Assembly (NCBI RefSeq): GCF_000744815.1 | Contig: NZ_JQMQ01000005.1 | Span: forward strand, 3,976,055-4,040,054 | DNA from: Phaeacidiphilus oryzae TH49 | GTDB lineage: Bacteria > Actinomycetota > Actinomycetes > Streptomycetales > Streptomycetaceae | Length of the DNA: 64,000 nucleotides | Direction of reading: 5' to 3' | Shown here: positions 24,914 to 32,777 of the stretch, one piece after another | Layout of the letters: every line of letters starts with the position of its first letter | Position numbering within the stretch: the first letter of the stretch is position 1 | The notes under the pieces: generated by a model | Databases searched by the model: none | The model's input: only the letters and a program-made list of their open reading frames with translations | What the model was told of the DNA's origin: nothing | Position numbers and translations under genes: made by a program

Positions 24914-25116
24914 CACGGGGTCGCGGGGTCCCGGGGTCGCGAGGTCGCGGGGTCCCGGAGCGAGTCGAGGGACGCGGGGGCCGGACGCACCTGCGGCCAC
25001 CGCGCCGCTGCGTCCCAGGCGCTTATGCATGGCTTACCCCCGCAGGTCAAGCGGGTGGCGCGCCGAAGTCTCGGGGGCGATGAAAACGGGTCAAAGGCGC
25101 ATGCGAAACTCTTCGC
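24914..25116. repeat. Gap with a 16-base direct repeat
   Basis: Two copies of GGTCGCGGGGTCCCGG occur at 24919-24934 and 24943-24958 within a run of GTCGCGG units. The promoter of the cytochrome c maturation operon should lie in the rest of this gap; none is clear. Confidence 0.55.
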
Positions 25117-25725
25117 ATGCGCGCATCCAGCCACGCCCGTCGGACGACGATCGGCGCCGCCGCTCTCGTCGGCGCCGCAGCCCTGGTCCTCACCGGTTGC
25201 GCCGGGAGCAGCAACTCGGCGTCCAGCTCCGGTGACAACACCCAGTTCGTCCAGGGCAACGGCGCCATCACCACGGTGGCCGCGGACAAGCGCAAGCCCG
25301 CCCCGGCGCTGGCCGGCAAGGACATCGACGGGCGGCAGCTGAGCCTGGCCCGGTACAAGGGCGAGGTCGTGGTGCTCAACGTGTGGGGCTCCTGGTGCGC
25401 CCCCTGCCGCGCCGAGGCCGACGGCCTGGAGGCGACCGCGAAGGAGTTCCAGGGCAAGGGCGTCCAGTTCGTCGGGATCAACACCCGGGACACCTCCGCG
25501 GGCAACGCCCAGGCCTTCGCCCGCACCCACCACATGAGCTACCCCAGCTTCTACGACCCCTCCGGCGACCTGGTCGGCGAGTTCCCGGCCGGCAGCCTCA
25601 ACCCGCAGGCCATCCCGTCCACCCTGGTGCTGGACCGTCAGGGCCGGATCGCCGTCCGGGCGTTGAGCGCGCTGACCCAGTCGCAGCTGGAGAGCATGAT
25701 CAAGCCGATCGTCGCGGAGAAGTAG
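25117..25725 (+). CDS. TlpA/ResA-type thiol-disulfide lipoprotein
   Basis: A 202-residue thioredoxin-fold lipoprotein. The lipobox VLTGC (Cys28) anchors it outside the membrane. The redox motif WGSWCAPCRAEADG (Cys94, Cys97) and the cis-Pro loop NPQAIPSTLVLD are intact. In System II it keeps apocytochrome c haem-binding cysteines reduced, receiving electrons from CcdA encoded next. The following gene starts seven bases after its stop, so it heads the operon TlpA-CcdA-ResB-CcsA. Confidence 0.93.
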   Translation: MRASSHARRTTIGAAALVGAAALVLTGCAGSSNSASSSGDNTQFVQGNGAITTVAADKRKPAPALAGKDIDGRQLSLARYKGEVVVLNVWGSWCAPCRAEADGLEATAKEFQGKGVQFVGINTRDTSAGNAQAFARTHHMSYPSFYDPSGDLVGEFPAGSLNPQAIPSTLVLDRQGRIAVRALSALTQSQLESMIKPIVAEK

Positions 25726-25731
25726 GCCGCT

Positions 25732-26499
25732 GTGACGATGCTCGCCCTCGGCGACAACGGGACCGTCGCGCACGGTGCGCTGCTGCTCGCCGTCCCGGTC
25801 GCGCTCTTCGGCGGGCTGGTCTCGTTCTTCTCGCCCTGCGTGCTGCCGCTGGTCCCCGGCTACCTCTCCTATGTCACCGGCTTCTCCGCCGCCGACCTGG
25901 GGGACGCCCAAGGGGCCCGCCGCGGGCGGATGTTCGCCGGGGCGATGCTCTTCGTCCTCGGCTTCACCGCCGTGTTCGTCTCCGGCGGCGCGCTCTTCGG
26001 CTACTTCGGCAACACCCTCTTCCAGCAGCGGCACGTCATCTCGTATGTGCTGGGCGGGCTGACCATCCTGCTGGGCCTGGCCTTCATGGGGGTGCTCCCC
26101 GGGTTCAGCCAGCGGGAGGTGCGCAGCCACCGGCGGCCCGCCGTGGGCCTGGTGGGGGCGCCCCTGCTGGGCATCGTCTTCGGCGTCGGCTGGACGCCGT
26201 GCATCGGCCCGACCCTGGCCTCCGTCGAGGCCCTCTCCATGAACGAGGCGAGCGCCGGCCGGGGGGCGCTGCTGATGGCGGTGTACTGCCTCGGGCTGGG
26301 GGTGCCGTTCGTCGTCGCCGCGCTGGCCTTCCGCAAGGCGCTGGGCGCGTTCGGCTGGATCAAGCGGCACTATCAGTGGGTCATGCGGATCGGCGGCGGG
26401 ATGCTCGTCGCGGTCGGCGTGCTGCTGGTCACTGGCGTCTGGGACCAGCTGGTGTCCTCTCTGCAGGAGTGGACCTCCGGCTTCACGATCGGGATTTGA
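25732..26499 (+). CDS. ccdA: Cytochrome c biogenesis protein CcdA
   Basis: A 255-residue membrane protein with about six helices that moves reducing power across the membrane. The paired cysteines lie in FFSPCVLPLVPGYLSY in helix 1 and VGWTPCIGPTLAS in helix 4. The start is GTG 25732, seven bases after the TlpA stop. It should reduce the neighbouring TlpA/ResA-like lipoprotein. Length and helix pattern are normal for the DsbD-core family. Confidence 0.94.
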   Translation: MTMLALGDNGTVAHGALLLAVPVALFGGLVSFFSPCVLPLVPGYLSYVTGFSAADLGDAQGARRGRMFAGAMLFVLGFTAVFVSGGALFGYFGNTLFQQRHVISYVLGGLTILLGLAFMGVLPGFSQREVRSHRRPAVGLVGAPLLGIVFGVGWTPCIGPTLASVEALSMNEASAGRGALLMAVYCLGLGVPFVVAALAFRKALGAFGWIKRHYQWVMRIGGGMLVAVGVLLVTGVWDQLVSSLQEWTSGFTIGI

Positions 26500-26501
26500 G
26501 A

Positions 26502-28358
26502 GTGACCGAGAACACCGAGACCGAGACAGGGCGCAACGCGGAGGCCGACGCCGCCGCGGAGGAGCGCGAGCTCGTCGCCGCCGGGCGGATGACCACGACC
26601 GCCGCCGAGGACCACGCCGACGCCGACGGATTCACCGGCTCGGCGGCCGGGCAGCCGCCCGCGCCTGGCACGGTGGGGATCGGCCTGGTCGGCTGGCTCC
26701 GCTGGTTCTGGCGGCAGCTCACCTCGATGCGGGTCGCGCTGATCCTCCTCTTCCTGCTGTCGCTGGCGGCCGTGCCCGGCTCGCTGGTGCCCCAGCAGTC
26801 CGAGAACGCGCTCAAGGTCTCCGAGTTCCGCACGGCCCACACCGAGCTCTCGCCGCTCTACGACAAGCTGGGCCTCTTCCACGTCTACAGCTCGCCGTGG
26901 TTCTCCGCGATCTACATCCTCCTCTTCGTCTCGCTGGCCGGCTGCATCATCCCGCGCTGCTGGCAGTTCGCGAAGGTGCTGCGGGCCAAGCCGCCGGCGG
27001 CCCCGCGGCACCTGGTCCGGATGCCGGTGTACGCGCGCTGGCGGACCTCGGCGCGGCCCGAGGAGGTGCTGGACGGCGCCGAGAAGGTGCTGCGCAAGCG
27101 CCGCTTCCGGGTGGGCCGGGCACCCTCGGCGTTCTCGCTCGGCTCGGAGAAGGGCTACCTCCGCGAGGTCGGCAACCTCCTCTTCCACGTCTCGCTCTTC
27201 GGCCTGCTGATCGCCTTCGCCGTCGGCAAGCTGTACGGCGGCCAGGGCAGCGCGCTGGTCATCCAGGGCCACGGCTTCACCAACACCCTGACCCAGTACG
27301 ACGACTTCTCGCCGAGCACCTTCTACGGCGCCGACAACCTGGACGACTTCGGGTTCACCCTGAACAGCTTCAAGGCGACCTACCAGACCAGCGGCGACCA
27401 GCTGGGCACCGCCCGCACCTTCGACGCCTACGTGGACTACTGGAACGGCGACCCGGGCAAGACCAAGCGGGCCACCATCCAGGTCAACCACCCGCTGAAG
27501 ATCGGCGGGAGCAACGTCTACCTGGTGAACCACGGCTACGCGCCGGTGGTGACGGTCCGCGACGCCAAGGGCAACGTCGCCTACACCGGCCCGAGCCCCT
27601 GCCTCCAGCAGGACCAGAACTGGACCTCCACCTGCGCCATCAAGGTCGCCGACTACACGTCCAAGGACGGTAGGTCGACCCAGCTGGGCTTCGGCGGGAT
27701 CTTCGCCCCGACGATGGTCGTCGACTCGGTGCGCGGACCGCACTCGGTCTTCCCGGCGCTGGACAACCCGGCCCTCTACCTCACCGGGTACGTCGGCGAC
27801 CTGGGCATCGACTCCGGGCTGCCGCAGAACGTGTACCAGCTCGACACCACCCACATGAAGCAGATGACGGCCTCCCAGGGCGCGCCGGCGAAGGCCGCGC
27901 TGACCCCGGGGCAGACCTGGACGCTGCCGAACGGCGCGGGCACGCTGACCTTCAACGGCGTGCAGCAGTGGGCGCAGTTCAACGTCGCCCACAACCCGGG
28001 CTCCAGCTCGGCGCTGATCAGCGCGGTGCTGGCGATCATCGGCCTGATCGGGTCGCTCTTCGTGCAGCGCCGCCGGATCTGGGTGCGCGCGGTGGAGGGC
28101 CCGGACGGCACCACCCTGGTGGAGGTGGCGGGGCTCGGCCGCAGCGAATCGGCGCGGATCGCGGAGGAGCTCGCCGACGTGGCGGTCGACCTCCAGCAGA
28201 GCGCGCCGGCCGACGTCGCCGAGGCCTCCGAGGACTCCGAGGACGCCGGGGACCCCGAGCCTTCCGAGGACTCCGCGGACGACGTCCCCGGCCCCCGCGC
28301 CGAGACCACCTCCCCGGCAGCAGCAGCCGCCACCTCCGACCTTCCCCCGAAGGAGTGA
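26502..28358 (+). CDS. resB: Cytochrome c biogenesis protein ResB
   Basis: A 618-residue membrane protein. A charged N-terminal tail of ~60 residues is followed by helices near 80-100 (MRVALILLFLLSLAAVPGSL), 130-150 and 220-240, a large extracytoplasmic domain, and a last helix near 500 (ALISAVLAIIGLIGSLFVQR). The C-terminal ~70 residues are acidic and low complexity. ResB partners CcsA as the System II haem lyase. GTG 26502 starts two bases after the ccdA stop. The acidic C-terminal tail is longer than the core needs. Confidence 0.93.
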   Translation: MTENTETETGRNAEADAAAEERELVAAGRMTTTAAEDHADADGFTGSAAGQPPAPGTVGIGLVGWLRWFWRQLTSMRVALILLFLLSLAAVPGSLVPQQSENALKVSEFRTAHTELSPLYDKLGLFHVYSSPWFSAIYILLFVSLAGCIIPRCWQFAKVLRAKPPAAPRHLVRMPVYARWRTSARPEEVLDGAEKVLRKRRFRVGRAPSAFSLGSEKGYLREVGNLLFHVSLFGLLIAFAVGKLYGGQGSALVIQGHGFTNTLTQYDDFSPSTFYGADNLDDFGFTLNSFKATYQTSGDQLGTARTFDAYVDYWNGDPGKTKRATIQVNHPLKIGGSNVYLVNHGYAPVVTVRDAKGNVAYTGPSPCLQQDQNWTSTCAIKVADYTSKDGRSTQLGFGGIFAPTMVVDSVRGPHSVFPALDNPALYLTGYVGDLGIDSGLPQNVYQLDTTHMKQMTASQGAPAKAALTPGQTWTLPNGAGTLTFNGVQQWAQFNVAHNPGSSSALISAVLAIIGLIGSLFVQRRRIWVRAVEGPDGTTLVEVAGLGRSESARIAEELADVAVDLQQSAPADVAEASEDSEDAGDPEPSEDSADDVPGPRAETTSPAAAAATSDLPPKE

Positions 28359-28360
28359 CC

Positions 28361-29494
28361 GTGTATTTGGCCATGGCGGTCAATGAGAATCTGGCCCAGA
28401 TCTCCAACTACCTGATCTATTCGGCGATGGCGGTCTATCTGATCGCCTTCTTCGCGTACATCGTGGAGTGGACGTTCGGCAGCCGAAGCCGGGTCGCCAG
28501 GCAGTCCGCGGCCCTCACCCTGGGCCAGGCCGTCGCCAGGACCGAGGCCGAGGCCCGCCCGGCCGCCCGCGCCCAGGTGACCGTCACCATGCAGCGCTCC
28601 GGCGGCGGCACCGCCGTCCTCACCCGCACCGCCGTCGGCAAGGCCGGCGACGTGGACGTGGTGAGCCGGGGCGACGCCGAGCCGCCGCAGGACGGCGTCG
28701 GCGCGGCCGGCGGCAGCGAGCGGGCCGACATGCTCGGCCGGATGGGCGTCTCGCTGACGATCCTGGCCGCGCTGCTCCAGCTGGGCGGAGTGGTCACCCG
28801 CGGGGTCTCCGCCGGGCGCCCGCCGTGGGGCAACCTCTACGAGTTCACCTGCGCGCTGACGCTGATCGCCGCGCTGGTGTACATCGGCGCGCTGGCCGCC
28901 AAGAAGAACGTGCGGTGGCTCGGCCTGCCGCTGACCACCGGCATCCTGCTGGGCCTCGGCCTGGCCGTCTCGGTGCTGTACACCGACTCCGAGCAGCTGG
29001 TGCCGGCGCTCCACTCGTACTGGCTGTGGATCCACGTCTCGGCGGCGATGGTCTCCGGCGGCGCGCTCTACGCCGGGGCGATCACCACCATCCTCTACCT
29101 GTGCAAGGACCACTACGAGGTGGCGCGGCAGCTCGGCCGGGCGAAGGGCGGGCGCTGGTCCTCGATCTGCGAGCGGCTGCCGGCCGGGGCGTCGCTGGAC
29201 AAGTTCGCGTACCGGATCAACGCGGTGATCTTCCCGCTCTGGACCTTCGCGATCATCGCGGGCGCCATCTGGGCGGAGTACGCCTGGGGCCACTACTGGG
29301 AGTGGGACCCGACCGAGACCTGGGCGTTCATCACCTGGGTCGGGTACGCCGCGTACCTCCACGCGCGGGCCACGGCGGGCTGGAAGGGCCGGAAGGCGGC
29401 GTATCTCTGCCTGATCGCCTTCGCCTGCTTCCTCTTCAACTCCTACGGCGTCTCCATCTTCATCAACGGCAAGCACTCCTACGCGGGCGTGTAG
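28361..29494 (+). CDS. Cytochrome c biogenesis protein CcsA/CcsB (haem handling)
   Basis: A 377-residue polytopic protein with the tryptophan-rich haem-binding signature WGHYWEWDPTETWAFITW near residues 305-325 and conserved membrane histidines. With ResB it exports haem and attaches it to CXXCH motifs. The first helix (residues 18-36) is separated from the rest by a hydrophilic stretch rich in Ala/Arg/Glu (45-120), a common actinobacterial variation. GTG 28361 follows AAGGAG and lies two bases after the resB stop. A terminator ends the operon. Confidence 0.94.
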   Translation: MYLAMAVNENLAQISNYLIYSAMAVYLIAFFAYIVEWTFGSRSRVARQSAALTLGQAVARTEAEARPAARAQVTVTMQRSGGGTAVLTRTAVGKAGDVDVVSRGDAEPPQDGVGAAGGSERADMLGRMGVSLTILAALLQLGGVVTRGVSAGRPPWGNLYEFTCALTLIAALVYIGALAAKKNVRWLGLPLTTGILLGLGLAVSVLYTDSEQLVPALHSYWLWIHVSAAMVSGGALYAGAITTILYLCKDHYEVARQLGRAKGGRWSSICERLPAGASLDKFAYRINAVIFPLWTFAIIAGAIWAEYAWGHYWEWDPTETWAFITWVGYAAYLHARATAGWKGRKAAYLCLIAFACFLFNSYGVSIFINGKHSYAGV

Positions 29495-29520
29495 CGGTTC
29501 CGCGAACAGCACCGCACCAG

Positions 29521-29556
29521 GCGACGGCCACCGGGATGCACCCCGGTGGCCGTCGC
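29521..29556. terminator. Terminator between cytochrome c operon and oxygenase gene
   Basis: A perfect 15-base-pair stem (29521-29535 with 29542-29556) with a six-base loop lies between convergent genes and should serve both strands. Confidence 0.87.
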
Positions 29557-29593
29557 CGTCCGCGGCGCCGTCCGCGCGCGGGCCCCGCGAGGG

Positions 29594-30574
29594 TCACCCC
29601 ACCGTGATCGCGTCCAGCTTCGCGCGGAGGTACGCCGAGGAGTCGACCGGCTCGTACGCGACCGGGCCGGCTCCCGGCGCCGGGACGACGCGGGTGTGCG
29701 GGTCGCATTCGTAGAAGTAGACGAGGGAGATCAGCTCCTCGTCCGGCGCCTCCGCCGCCGGCGGGAGCACCCGGTGCCGGCCGGACCTCCAGCGGTCCCC
29801 GGTCCAACGGGCCATCAGATCGCCGATGTTGACCGTCAGCGCCTCCGGGTCGTACGGCGCGTCCTCCCAGCCCGCGCCGCCGTCCGCCGGATCGACGTAG
29901 ACCTGGAGGCCGCCGCGGCCCTGCTCCCGGTCCAGCAGCGTGACGGTCCCGAAGTCGGTGTGCGGGCCGATCCGGAACTGCCCCGGCTGCGGCTCGCCGA
30001 CCTGCCCGAGCGCCGGGTACCGGTTGATGTTCAGGGTGTGGGTCGGATGCCGGGTGTGGTCGGTGAAGAAGCCCGGCCGCTGCCCCAGCGCCGCCGCCAG
30101 CAGCTCCAGCAGGCCGTCGGCGACCTCGCGCATCCGCGCGGTGTAGCGCTCGACGATCGCCCGCAGCGCCGGGACCTCCGCGGTCGGCCAGACGTTCGGC
30201 TGGAACCAGAACGCGTCGATCTCCGGGTCCCCGATCGGCCGGTCAGCGCCGATCGTCCAGGACTCCTTGAGGTCCGGCGGGGTCGCGGTGCCCTCGGAGT
30301 AGCCGTTCGCCTCGGCGCCGGGGCCGAGCCAGCCCCGCCCGCCGACGGAGACCGCGTACCGCCGCTTGACCTCGGGCGGCAGCTCGAAGAAGGCCCGGGC
30401 CGCCGCGCGCACCGCCGCCCGCTCCTCGCGGCTCACTCCGTGCCCGGTCACCAGCAGGAACCCGGCCTGGCCGAGGGCCGCGTCCACCCGCCGGGCGACC
30501 TCCGCCCGCTGCTCGGGGCTGCCGGAGCGCCAGGGCTCCAGGTCGATCACGGGGATCCGTGGGCTGCCTGTCAT
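29594..30574 (-). CDS. Isopenicillin N synthase-family 2OG/Fe(II) oxygenase
   Basis: A 326-residue non-haem iron oxygenase. The N-terminal DIOX_N region starts IPVIDLEPW. The iron site has His205 and Asp207 in IGPHTDFGTVTLLD and His267 in RSGRHRV. The Arg of the usual RxS substrate/2OG motif is absent: the position reads LIS (281-283) before LVYFYEC. It lies 12 bases after a cytosine deaminase gene on the same strand. Fungal thymine-7-hydroxylases belong to this superfamily, so a nucleobase substrate is a reasonable guess, not a demonstrated one. Confidence 0.85.
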   Translation of the reverse strand: MTGSPRIPVIDLEPWRSGSPEQRAEVARRVDAALGQAGFLLVTGHGVSREERAAVRAAARAFFELPPEVKRRYAVSVGGRGWLGPGAEANGYSEGTATPPDLKESWTIGADRPIGDPEIDAFWFQPNVWPTAEVPALRAIVERYTARMREVADGLLELLAAALGQRPGFFTDHTRHPTHTLNINRYPALGQVGEPQPGQFRIGPHTDFGTVTLLDREQGRGGLQVYVDPADGGAGWEDAPYDPEALTVNIGDLMARWTGDRWRSGRHRVLPPAAEAPDEELISLVYFYECDPHTRVVPAPGAGPVAYEPVDSSAYLRAKLDAITVG

Positions 30575-30586
30575 ACCGTCCGGCTC

Positions 30587-31027
30587 CTATTCGCCGATGT
30601 CCTCGTACCAGAGTTCCGGCCGGGCGGCGATGAACTCCCGCATCAGGGCCGTGCACGCGGGGTCGTCCAGCACGGTGATCCGGGTTCCGTGCTCGGCCAG
30701 CCAGTCGTGGCCGCCGTGGAAGGTCCGCGCCTCGCCGATGACGACCCGGCCGATGCCGAACTGCCGGACCAGGCCCGAGCAGTACCAGCAGGGCGACAGG
30801 GTGGTGACCATCGTCATCCCCCGGTAGCCGCGCAGCCGGCCCGCCGCCCGGAAGGCCGCGGTCTCCGCGTGGACGGACGGATCGCCGTCCTGGACGCGCC
30901 GGTTGTGCCCGCGGCCGAGGAGCTCGCCGTCCGGCCCGAAGAGTGCGGCGCCGATCGGGATGCCGCCCTCGGCGAGTCCGGTTCTGGCCTCGTCCAAGGC
31001 GATGGCCAGCAGCTCCGTGTCTTTCAT
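30587..31027 (-). CDS. Cytosine deaminase, yeast Fcy1-like
   Basis: A 146-residue CDA-fold zinc deaminase. The zinc site is HAE (53-55) with PCWYC (79-83). It resembles yeast cytosine deaminase Fcy1 over its length: EGGIPIGAALFGPDGELLG near the start and the ending FIAARPELWYEDIGE, close to the yeast FIDERPQDWFEDIGE as I recall it. It should turn cytosine into uracil. ATG 31027 begins the transcript with the 2OG oxygenase; a PucR regulator is divergent. A related amino-purine deaminase cannot be excluded. Confidence 0.87.
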   Translation of the reverse strand: MKDTELLAIALDEARTGLAEGGIPIGAALFGPDGELLGRGHNRRVQDGDPSVHAETAAFRAAGRLRGYRGMTMVTTLSPCWYCSGLVRQFGIGRVVIGEARTFHGGHDWLAEHGTRITVLDDPACTALMREFIAARPELWYEDIGE

Positions 31028-31160
31028 GACCCAACTCTCGCTGGCGTGAAACACCGGGGCAACGTGCGAAACGTACGCTCCCGGCGAGCCCCCCGCGGAC
31101 ATCACGTCCGCGGGAACGATCCAGGGGAGGCCCAGCGGGCCCCCCGGGGAGGGGAGCCGG

Positions 31161-32633
31161 ATGGCCGCTCTGACGCTCCGCGAGATCCTGTCCCTCGACG
31201 TCCTCGGCCCGGCCGCGCCCCAAGTGCTCAGTGGCGAGAGCGAGTTGGGGCGCCCGGTGCGCTGGGTGCACTGCAGCGAGCTGTACGGGATCGGTCCGCA
31301 GCTGGCCGGCGGCGAGCTCCTCCTCACCGCCGGTCAGGGACTGGCCGGGGTGGACGCCGGCGCCCGCCGCCGCTACCTCCGCCGGCTGGACGAGCGCGGG
31401 GTGGCGGGGATCGCGGTCGAGATCGGCGGCTCGCTCCCGGAGGTCCCGTACGAACTGGTGGAGGAGGGCCGGCGGCGGGACTTCCCGGTGGTCGCGCTGC
31501 GGCGGAGGGTGCCGTTCCTCCGGGTCGCCGAGGCGGCCAACACCGCGATCGTCACCCGTGCCGTCGCCGGGCGCGGCCGGCCCGGCGAGGCGGGCGGCGG
31601 CCCGGAGTCCGGCCCGCGCCCCCACGCCGACCGGGACGCCCACGCGGCCGCCCTGCTGAGGGAGTTGGCCGAGGGCACGGCGCTGGGCCAGGCGGACGTG
31701 CTGGCCCGGGCCCGCGAGCTGGGCTTCCGCCCGTCCCCGCGCCTGCGGCTGATCGGTGTCGCCGGCCCGCTCGCCGAGGCGGGCCTGGTGCTGCTGGACC
31801 GGGCGGTCGCGGAGGAGCGGGGCGCGGCCGCGATCCGGGCGGTGGCCCCGGACGGGCTGCTGGCCCTGGTCGCGCTGCCGGCCCGCCCGGGGGTGGACCC
31901 GGTACGGCGGTTGGCCGCCCTGCTGGACGGTGCGGCGGCCGCCGCCGGGGAACGCCGCTGGCCGCGGCTCGCGCTGGGCGACGCGGTGCCCGGCGGTGCC
32001 GACTGGACCCGCTGGGGCGAGACCCTGCGGGAGGCGCGCGGGGCGCTGCGGCTCGCGCTGAGCATCCCGCCGCCGCGGACGGCCCCGGCACCGGGGCGCG
32101 CCGGCGGGGGCGCTCCGGCGGCCGGGGGCGGCGGGCCGCTGGTCACCTCGGCCCGCGCGCTGGCCCTGGAGCGCCTGCTGGTCGGGGACTCCGGGGTGCT
32201 GGACCCGGGCGGTCGGGAGCGCCTGGGCCGCCTGGTCGAGCGGGTGCTCGGCCCGTTGCTGGCCTGGGAGTCGGCGCATCCGAGCGACCTCGTGCGGACC
32301 CTGGAGGTCCATCTGCGCAACGGCTGCTCCGCGACCCGTACGGCGGCCCTGCTGCATCTCGGGCGGCAGTCCCTCTACCAGCGGCTGGACCGGATCGAGT
32401 CGCTGCTCGGCGTCCCCGTCGCCGATCCGGACCTCCACGCCGAGCTGCTGCTGGCGACCTGCGCGCGGCGGGTGCTGACGGCGATGACCGGTGCTCAGGA
32501 CCCCCTGGGGGCACCGGCGCCGGCGCCGGTCTCCGCCGAGGCCTCCGCCGCCTGGGTTCCCTCGCCGACGAGGAACCGCCCGCCGCCCGCCGCATCGGCG
32601 AGGTCCGCTCCGAAGAGCCGCCCGGGGGTGTAG
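31161..32633 (+). CDS. PucR-family transcriptional regulator
   Basis: A 490-residue regulator. The N-terminal PucR domain (LTLREILSLDVLGPAAPQVL, then WVHCSELYGIGPQL) senses nucleobase-related or other small ligands. The C-terminal helix-turn-helix (LVRTLEVHLRNGCSATRT, then AALLHLGRQSLYQRLDRIE) binds DNA. ATG 31161 follows GGAGGGGAG. It is divergent from the deaminase-oxygenase pair and precedes the convergent nucleobase permease, so it most likely controls this cassette. The tail after residue 450 is low complexity. Confidence 0.9.
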   Translation: MAALTLREILSLDVLGPAAPQVLSGESELGRPVRWVHCSELYGIGPQLAGGELLLTAGQGLAGVDAGARRRYLRRLDERGVAGIAVEIGGSLPEVPYELVEEGRRRDFPVVALRRRVPFLRVAEAANTAIVTRAVAGRGRPGEAGGGPESGPRPHADRDAHAAALLRELAEGTALGQADVLARARELGFRPSPRLRLIGVAGPLAEAGLVLLDRAVAEERGAAAIRAVAPDGLLALVALPARPGVDPVRRLAALLDGAAAAAGERRWPRLALGDAVPGGADWTRWGETLREARGALRLALSIPPPRTAPAPGRAGGGAPAAGGGGPLVTSARALALERLLVGDSGVLDPGGRERLGRLVERVLGPLLAWESAHPSDLVRTLEVHLRNGCSATRTAALLHLGRQSLYQRLDRIESLLGVPVADPDLHAELLLATCARRVLTAMTGAQDPLGAPAPAPVSAEASAAWVPSPTRNRPPPAASARSAPKSRPGV

Positions 32634-32653
32634 GCGGCCGGCCGGTTGCCGAG

Positions 32654-32763
32654 TGCGGCGCCGTAGCCGGCTGGGCGCGCAGTTCCCCGCGCCCCTTACT
32701 CGCGCCTTCGGCGCTGCGCTCGGGCGCGCCCGCCCCGTACGAGGCCTTCGGCGCTGCGCTCGG
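32654..32763 (+). repeat. Composite GC-rich repeat with direct repeats
   Basis: Contains the block TGCGGCGCCGTAGCCGGCTG, the repeat core at 32673-32697, and two identical 21-base copies of GCCTTCGGCGCTGCGCTCGG-G at 32704-32724 and 32743-32763. It lies between convergent pucR and permease genes. This is the fullest copy of the composite element. Confidence 0.75.
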
Positions 32764-32777
32764 GGTGGGCCCGCCGC

